Source of the DNA: Micrasema longulum
Taxonomy: Eukaryota; Arthropoda; Insecta; Trichoptera; Brachycentridae
Length of the DNA: 64,000 nucleotides
Reading direction: 5' to 3'
Assembly: GCA_022494885.1 (NCBI GenBank)
Contig: JAGVSM010001410.1
Coordinates: forward strand, 62,001 to 126,000
Part shown: positions 58,276-64,000 of the stretch, one piece after another
Layout of the letters: the number at the start of each line of letters is the position of its first letter
Numbering within the stretch: position 1 is the stretch's first letter
Notes under the pieces: model-generated
Told to the model about the DNA's origin: nothing
Seen by the model: only the letters and a program-made list of their open reading frames with translations
The model's database searches: none
Translations under genes and position numbers: made by a program

Positions 58276-58512
58276 CTCAGTATCTTCAAAGGCGTCAAAA
58301 ATTACAATAATCTCCCCAATGAACTAAAAACTATTAAAACGAAAATATTTATAAATAAATTTAAGGTAAATCTTAATAAATTTTTTTACTAGTGTAAAAA
58401 CTGCAATAATTTTTAATTGGTATTATTTTGTTATTATTTTCTGTTTTTCTTTACTTTAATATTTTTTTAAAATTGTATATTCAAAATTATATAAACTCTA
58501 ATAAATAAATAG
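58276..58512 (+). mobile_element. LINE C-terminal remnant
   Basis: The frame reads SIFKGVKNYNNLPNELKTIK then FINKFKVNLNKFFY and TAG (about 58390), followed by a T-rich UTR and ctctaataaataaata end. A typical LINE RT tail. Confidence 0.55.
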
Positions 58513-58789
58513 CAATAATAGTGTAAGTCACTCTCCAAAAACAAAAGTTAGTCTCTTTTTTTGGAGAGTTACAGTTATAACATTTTTTAGAAAAAAAAAC
58601 TCGAAAAAAAATAAATCTTTTCAGTCAATAAATGTATGCCGGATGCACATACTATTAATTTATGACTACTCTATTCCTATATCAATGGCGTTTATGTTCA
58701 TTCTGTTTTTATACACATATAGTAGGCTTTAAGATTCTCTTTGACAAAAAATGTATTAAGAAAAATTAAGTCTCAGAACTCAGATTTCT

Positions 58790-58995
58790 TCCATAACCCG
58801 TACCTAATGATGCATAGATCGTTTCAGTTAGACCACCGCAAAGTAGGCTTCTCTTGGCCATAAATTCGACGAAGGTTAGATTAAAACACTTACGCTTCAG
58901 GTAACAGTCCTAGTAAAATGGAATATTACAGGTAAAACTCGTGTCGACCGGGATCGTTATTGTCGAGGATCGAACCCGTTACTTAATAATGCTCG
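58790..58995 (-). mobile_element. SINE family S1, decayed
   Basis: cttacgcttcaggtaacagt and a B-box-like gaggatcgaacccgtt on the plus strand. Ends near acccgtacctaatgatgcat. Confidence 0.6.
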
Positions 58996-59146
58996 GTAGC
59001 ACAACGTACGAGGCATGCATGTCCCAAATTTTACGAATAATCTCTTAGGAGTAAATCTCAGGTAATGAGTACACACGAACTTATTTTTTATTGTACTGCA
59101 CAAGAAATTAAAAAAATATTTTTAAAAAAAAACAACAAATGTAATT

Positions 59147-59472
59147 CTCAACAATATTTTGAGTCTGTCCAAATTTTTGTAGACAAGGACAGGATTCAAC
59201 ACCCTTTTAGTATTTTTTATAATATTTAATAAATTTTAGTGCCAGCAATTACGATTAAACTTAAAATTCATAAAATATTTAATAAAAAATAAAAAAAAAA
59301 ATAATTTTAAATTATATAAAAAAAAATATTTTTATAAATTTTAAGTGAAATTTTAAAAATTTAAATTATTTAATAATTTTAGGAAGATTATAAAACTAAA
59401 ACAAAAAGGATTCAACTTCAGTTCTTATCTACAAAAAATTGGACGAACTCAAAATATTGTTGATAAATCCAC
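59147..59472. mobile_element. TIR MITE of about 325 bp
   Basis: Arms of about 60 bp: ctcaacaatattttgagtct / aactcaaaatattgttgat, continuing gtccaaatttttgtagacaa / ctacaaaaaattggacga. AT-rich interior, non-coding. Confidence 0.65.
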
Positions 59473-59745
59473 CTGGTCCATGAAGAAGGATAGAAATTGA
59501 AAAAATAAAATTTTCAGTATGTAGGTGAAATAATTCAATTACACGAATCTCACTCGCAAAAAATTTCTCTTTAACGCTCTGTTACCTCACAAACATCAAC
59601 AGGTAAAAGAATTTAAGGAGTATAGATGTTCAAATACGGACAGAATGGTGAATGTTACACAGTGTGTAAAGTGGCCGCTCAAACCAGCCCATGATAGGTC
59701 GTAAGCCCCGTAAAAGCATAGACTTCTACATTACCTTCTCTAAAA
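59464..59745. repeat. dispersed repeat R1, uninterrupted copy
   Basis: gataaatccacctggtccat through gaagaaggatagaaattg to gtggccgctcaaaccagccc and gtaagccccgtaaaagcata. Collinear with 14891-15645 minus the 489-bp insertion. Confidence 0.65.
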
Positions 59746-59749
59746 ACAT

Positions 59750-60000
59750 TAAATTTGTTAAAACTTAACGATAGAAGAAAAATTATATCCCTTTTAAATT
59801 TATTCAAAATTGTAAATTCAATATGGGATTGCCCTGAACTATTATCTCTCATCAACTTCAGGGTGCCTGGAAGAATGACAAGACAGGTGCCACCGTTTTA
59901 TTTATTTAACTTTTTGTACATAATGTTATTTGTACATTGGCGGGCTTATTGCCAAATGGCAATTTCTTCCAACCAACCAATAAAATAAAAGTAGTTTTTT
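59750..60000 (+). mobile_element. LINE C-terminal fragment
   Basis: The frame at 59755-59988 reads LNDRRKIISLLNLFKIVNS, SLINFRVPGRMTRQVPPFYL. This is the usual RT-tail block of Jockey/CR1-type LINEs. Confidence 0.6.
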
Positions 60001-60014
60001 TATAATTCAAGTTA

Positions 60015-60855
60015 CAGAACATATTCAATAGAAAAATAATAATTAAAAAGCTAAAAGTATATAAAAATATAAATAAACGTATTTGTATATAAATTACCTT
60101 AAATCAAAACTATTACTCAATGGGAAAAAGGAAAAAAGAGGAAAGAGAAAAGGAGGAGAGATTAAGGAAGAGAAAGGAGATGTTTCTTCAGACGTGATTT
60201 AAACAGAGATAATGTAGTAACATCTTTGATGGTGGGTGGGAGATGATTCCACAGTCGAGCCGCATGGACACTATATGAGTTAGAGAAGAAAGAGGAATTG
60301 TGTATGGGTATTAAGAGAGTACCTTGAGAATGAGAACGAAGAGGTAAACCATGAACTGATAAGCGTTGAATTTTTTTATGCAGATATATAAGAGCGTTAG
60401 GACTATGAAGTACATTGAACAGAAGTGAGAGGGAGTGATAGTCCCTCCGCTGTCTAATTTTAAGCCATTTCAGTTGCCTACGATAATCAGAAATGTGGTC
60501 ATATTTCCTAAGACCAAAATGTACCTTATGCATGTATTCTGAAGTCGTTCAAGTTTATCGAGTTGCTCACAGCTTAAATCAGTCATGGAAACATCAGCGT
60601 AATCTAGAATGGGTAGTAGTAATGTTTGTACAAGAGTGCATTTAGTACTAATGGGTAAGAATTTTTGCAACCTTCTAAGTGAGTGTAGACTGAAAAATAT
60701 TTTTCGGCTTAATTCATTAGTATGAGCTCGCCAGCAGAGATGTTCATCCATTAGTACTCCTAGATTTTTTACGGATTTCCGTACTGAATATTGGTACCAT
60801 TGACAATAAGAGGATAAAGTGAAGGTATGTCTAGTTTACTAAGCAATCTTTGACT
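60015..60855 (-). mobile_element. LINE RT C-terminal half, frameshifted
   Basis: On the minus strand, two overlapping frames (60751-60470 and 60533-60162) read FFSLHSLRRLQKFLPISTK, LVQTLLLPILDYADVSMTDL, YRRQLKWLKIRQRRDYHSLS, then SVHAARLWNHLPPTI and SLFKSRLKKHLLSL. The order and motifs are those of CR1/Jockey-type RTs. At least two frameshifts, no endonuclease. Confidence 0.85.
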
Positions 60856-60996
60856 ACCCGCAAACATATAGTAGCAACATTTTGTAGCAACAATTCACGG
60901 ACAGTGTATACTTGTAATGCCGTATTAAATAGACTTCATGAACTCGGCAATAATTATTCCCACGTATCTGATATATTTAGTGTAGGGTATTGTTCC

Positions 60997-62356
60997 TATA
61001 GAACAAACCTTTTAAAACTTTTTCAAAGATGGTGAATGGTAATTATATTTATTTATTCATGCATTTCATAATATAAATATGTATACAGTTTTTTGATCAC
61101 TTTGTCTAGCTGTGTGAAACAGTACTTGTGATTTTCTTGTTGTTTTACTGTAGAATGTTTTATTATTTAAACTTTCTACTGAATATGCTGTATAATTTTT
61201 AAGTTATTTTTTTTTTATAAATCTTGGGTATAAGGTAATTCATGTTTAAAAAAAATAAAAAATATTAAGCCAAATATGTTAATATTATAAATGTTTGTAA
61301 AAGGCAGATTTGCCGTTTATGTTTATAAAAAATAAAATAAAATAAAAATATAAAATGTTAAAAACGTAAAAGTACTAGATATTCTTTTAGAAAAAAGTGT
61401 ATGATTTTATAAATATGGCGGCTACCATATTGATAAAATATTTTGTTTGGCAGCGATGGGGTTCCGGAAACACGATTGTGAATGTTTAAAAACATGTCTT
61501 AGGCACTATGTGCAGTCTTTATTAAGCGATCTCGCGTATGTTGGACTATTTTTTAAGTTTCGATTACCGTTGCAGAAAAAGAAGAAAATAAAATGCAATA
61601 GAACTACAGAGACACCCAAAATACATAAACTAACAGAGATGACCGACGTGCTTCAATTAAACTCAACATGGCTCCCTATAGAACAAACCTTTTAAAACTT
61701 TTTCAAAGATGGTGAATGGTAATTATATTTATTTATTCATGCATTTCATAATATAAATATGTATACAGTTTTTTGATCACTTTGTCTAGCTGTGTGAAAC
61801 AGTACTTGTGATTTTCTTGTTGTTTTACTGTAGAATGTTTTATTATTTAAACTTTCTACTGAATATGCTGTATAATTTTTAAGTTATTTTTTTTTTATAA
61901 ATCTTGGGTATAAGGTAATTCATGTTTAAAAAAAATAAAAAATATTAAGCCAAATATGTTAATATTATAAATGTTTGTAAAAGGCAGATTTGCCGTTTAT
62001 GTTTATAAAAAATAAAATAAAATAAAAATATAAAATGTTAAAAACGTAAAAGTACTAGATATTCTTTTAGAAAAAAGTGTATGATTTTATAAATATGGCG
62101 GCTACCATATTGATAAAATATTTTGTTTGGCAGCGATGGGGTTCCGGAAACACGATTGTGAATGTTTAAAAACATGTCTTAGGCACTATGTGCAGTCTTT
62201 ATTAAGCGATCTCGCGTATGTTGGACTATTTTTTAAGTTTCGATTACCGTTGCAGAAAAAGAAGAAAATAAAATGCAATAGAACTACAGAGACACCCAAA
62301 ATACATAAACTAACAGAGATGACCGACGTGCTTCAATTAAACTCAACATGGCTCCC
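60997..62356 (+). repeat. perfect 680-bp tandem duplication
   Basis: Two adjacent copies (about 60997-61676 and 61677-62356) are identical in every line I compared, including their AT-rich runs. The unit junction ...aacatggctc|cctatagaac replaces the outer flanks (left tgttcctata, right ggctcccggc), with a few bases of shared sequence at the breakpoints. Confidence 0.9.
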
Positions 62357-62519
62357 GGCGCTACACACGACAAGTAACAAAAAGTCACTTAATGTATCTA
62401 CTGCCGAATGGGACGCGGTACAAACTACTGGTATATTACATAACCACATTATTATATGCGAAACCAACTGTCTTCTTACCCTGAAGATGGCTGCAACGGA
62501 AGCCGTAACTTTGGAATGA
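62118..62519 (+). other. unrecognised 130-codon ORF, start half duplicated
   Basis: A frame from about 62127 begins AAMGFRKHDCECLKTCLRHY and ends LLTLKMAATEAVTLE before TGA at 62517-62519. Its first 77 codons also occur in the upstream tandem copy (61447-61676), which runs out of frame at the junction. A preceding aaatatggcggctaccat offers another in-frame-like start context. I recognise no domain. It may be a transposon remnant. Confidence 0.25.
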
Positions 62520-62574
62520 ATCCAAATTACACGGGATGACCCAAAAAAGAGCTAACAGTTATTTTGGAAATCTA

Positions 62575-62775
62575 CGCACCTTTTCCCTACACCCTGTGGT
62601 GCGCAAGACACTGTATTAATACTCCAATTGCAGTGCATTTATATCAAGTTTATTACACGGAAGGCAAGGTGATCAGTCTTACGCTTCAGGTATTCGTCCA
62701 GGAACAATGATATATTGCAGTATAGAACTTTTAAAACCAATATTTCAATTTCGCCCTGCTAGAATTCTTCAAACA
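62575..62775 (-). mobile_element. SINE family S1, minus strand
   Basis: ggcaaggtgatcagtcttac then gcttcaggtattcgtcc. The left end ccctgtggtgcgcaagacac matches the family 3' part. The head is degraded. Confidence 0.65.
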
Positions 62776-62804
62776 TAGGACCTCAAGCATGGAGACGAAC
62801 ACGC

Positions 62805-62920
62805 CAAGGCGCTTTTCTTTTTTCAGGATTTTTACTGGAGAGTGACATCGAGTCAAAAACACTTGTCAACGTTTCTGGTTCTATTTCACACAGAGAACTG
62901 AATTCTTTATCTGACGATTG
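62805..62920 (+). repeat. dispersed repeat fragment
   Basis: gacatcgagtcaaaaacact and ggttctatttcacac match 9700-9850. Unclassified. Confidence 0.5.
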
Positions 62921-63720
62921 TACGTAAAAAAATATATTTAATTATTTATTCAACGGCAGAAGTGTATTTTATTTTTGTTCATTGAAATGAGGTTGAGACA
63001 TTTAAAATATATACAAATAAGCTATTTGATGGCTTACGGTAGATTGAAGTCTAGTCACAAAAGTTTGGAAATAATATTCGAAAACTTCGGTAAAATTTTA
63101 TATCATCTTAATTTTCAGCAGTTTTTGGCAAGGTACGTAAATCCATAATCACATAATTTTATCTAGAATAATAAATTGGGTCCACATCAAGATGATATAA
63201 AAAGGTTGTTGAGGGGTTTCTGTGATTATGTGGCTGCATTTTGAGGTCATTAACTAAGGTAGGATTCGAATGCAATGACCGCAAGTTTAATGGATTCAAA
63301 GGGATGTGGTATTTTGAACCCAATAAAAAATAATATATTACGCACGAGATTGATAAAGGTAGATATTTAAGAACTTATGAAGGTTGCTTCATAAATGAGT
63401 AAATACATTTATATTTTATGAGAGGAAATGAAAATAAGAACCATTAATTTGGATGTATAAAAAATTGAAATTTAATCAATAAAACTTTGAGTGTGTGCTA
63501 TCATTTGTTGACAAGTAAATGAAATAATTAAGTTGAATATTATCTGAAATCCAAAGGTTTTAGTTATTTTACTTCACAAAAATGAACAAATGCGAGGATA
63601 TTATTGCCCGTCTGATGGCAAAACGATGCATTGTTTTGCCGGATCAAAATATTATATCAAATAAATATCATTATTTTCTGAGTTGGTACGCCTATATTTC
63701 TAGAAAAACGGTCAGTAAAG
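62921..63720. other. AT-rich, no gene seen
   Basis: Nothing recognised. Confidence 0.35.
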
Positions 63721-63724
63721 AGTA

Positions 63725-63900
63725 ATGGACTTCGTGCTCTAGTGGCTCACACACTGAAGGCTGCGGGTTTGATTCCCGGCGAGGACACAAAAATTAAACG
63801 CGATTCCTCTAAAGCCTGGGAGCTCTGTACTGTAATTTATCGGGCCTTTTCGTCTATTATGGTGTAAAAAAAGCTGATTAAGAGCTTTTTCTATGATGGA
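63725..63900 (+). mobile_element. tRNA-derived SINE
   Basis: GGACTTCGTGCTCTAGTGGC (box A-like) and GCGGGTTTGATTCCCGGC (box B), followed by a body with a run of A and gctgattaagagctttttct. No valid anticodon arm, so a SINE head and not a tRNA gene. Confidence 0.6.
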
Positions 63901-64000
63901 TTTTTAGGAAGAAAACAGTATTTTTCTTTGATTTTTCACTAACTTTTACATTGAATTTAATAATAATTTGGAGTTCTTTGCATTTTTTTATATTTCAAAA

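Overview
The window is animal, almost certainly insect, nuclear DNA. It is AT-rich with small spliced exons, and its non-genic part is crowded with truncated non-LTR retrotransposons, tRNA-derived SINEs and short inverted-repeat (MITE-like) elements. I cannot fix the insect order.

There is one clear host gene. It lies on the minus strand from 13051 down to 91 and is the insect orthologue of rolling pebbles (rols; vertebrate TANC1/TANC2). I assembled 13 exons by hand from splice sites. Codon phase is consistent across all 12 introns and the exons give about 1385 residues. Domain order is a RING finger, a Ser-rich linker, a P-loop STAND-type ATPase, ankyrin repeats and TPRs. The 5' end (any exon upstream of the RING exon) was not found. 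The last exon ends at a stop at 91-93, close to the window edge, so the true C-terminus is not proven.

From 13.05 kb to 64 kb I find no convincing intact host gene. This part may be a long 5' intron of rols, intergenic DNA, or both. It holds 3' fragments of several LINE families; at least four kinds of SINE head; and foldback or TIR elements in several families. Some insertions are nested: a LINE fragment with an 8-bp target duplication inside a MITE, and a 489-bp TIR element whose empty site is visible in another repeat copy. There is also a perfect 680-bp tandem duplication near 61-62.4 kb.

Three signals deserve a second look. (1) A 220-bp exon-like module occurs in opposite orientations at 18.6 kb and 54.1 kb, with the same length and a shared reading frame; each copy has a different single stop, the splice donor is kept in both, and the acceptor AG is intact only in the 54.1-kb copy. 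(2) Hammerhead-ribozyme-like core sequences lie in inverted-repeat structures at 30.5-31.5 kb, 50.8-50.9 kb and 57.7-58.3 kb, an arrangement recalling Penelope-like or retrozyme elements. (3) Two families of long foldback elements. No CRISPR, operon or prokaryotic defence system is present.
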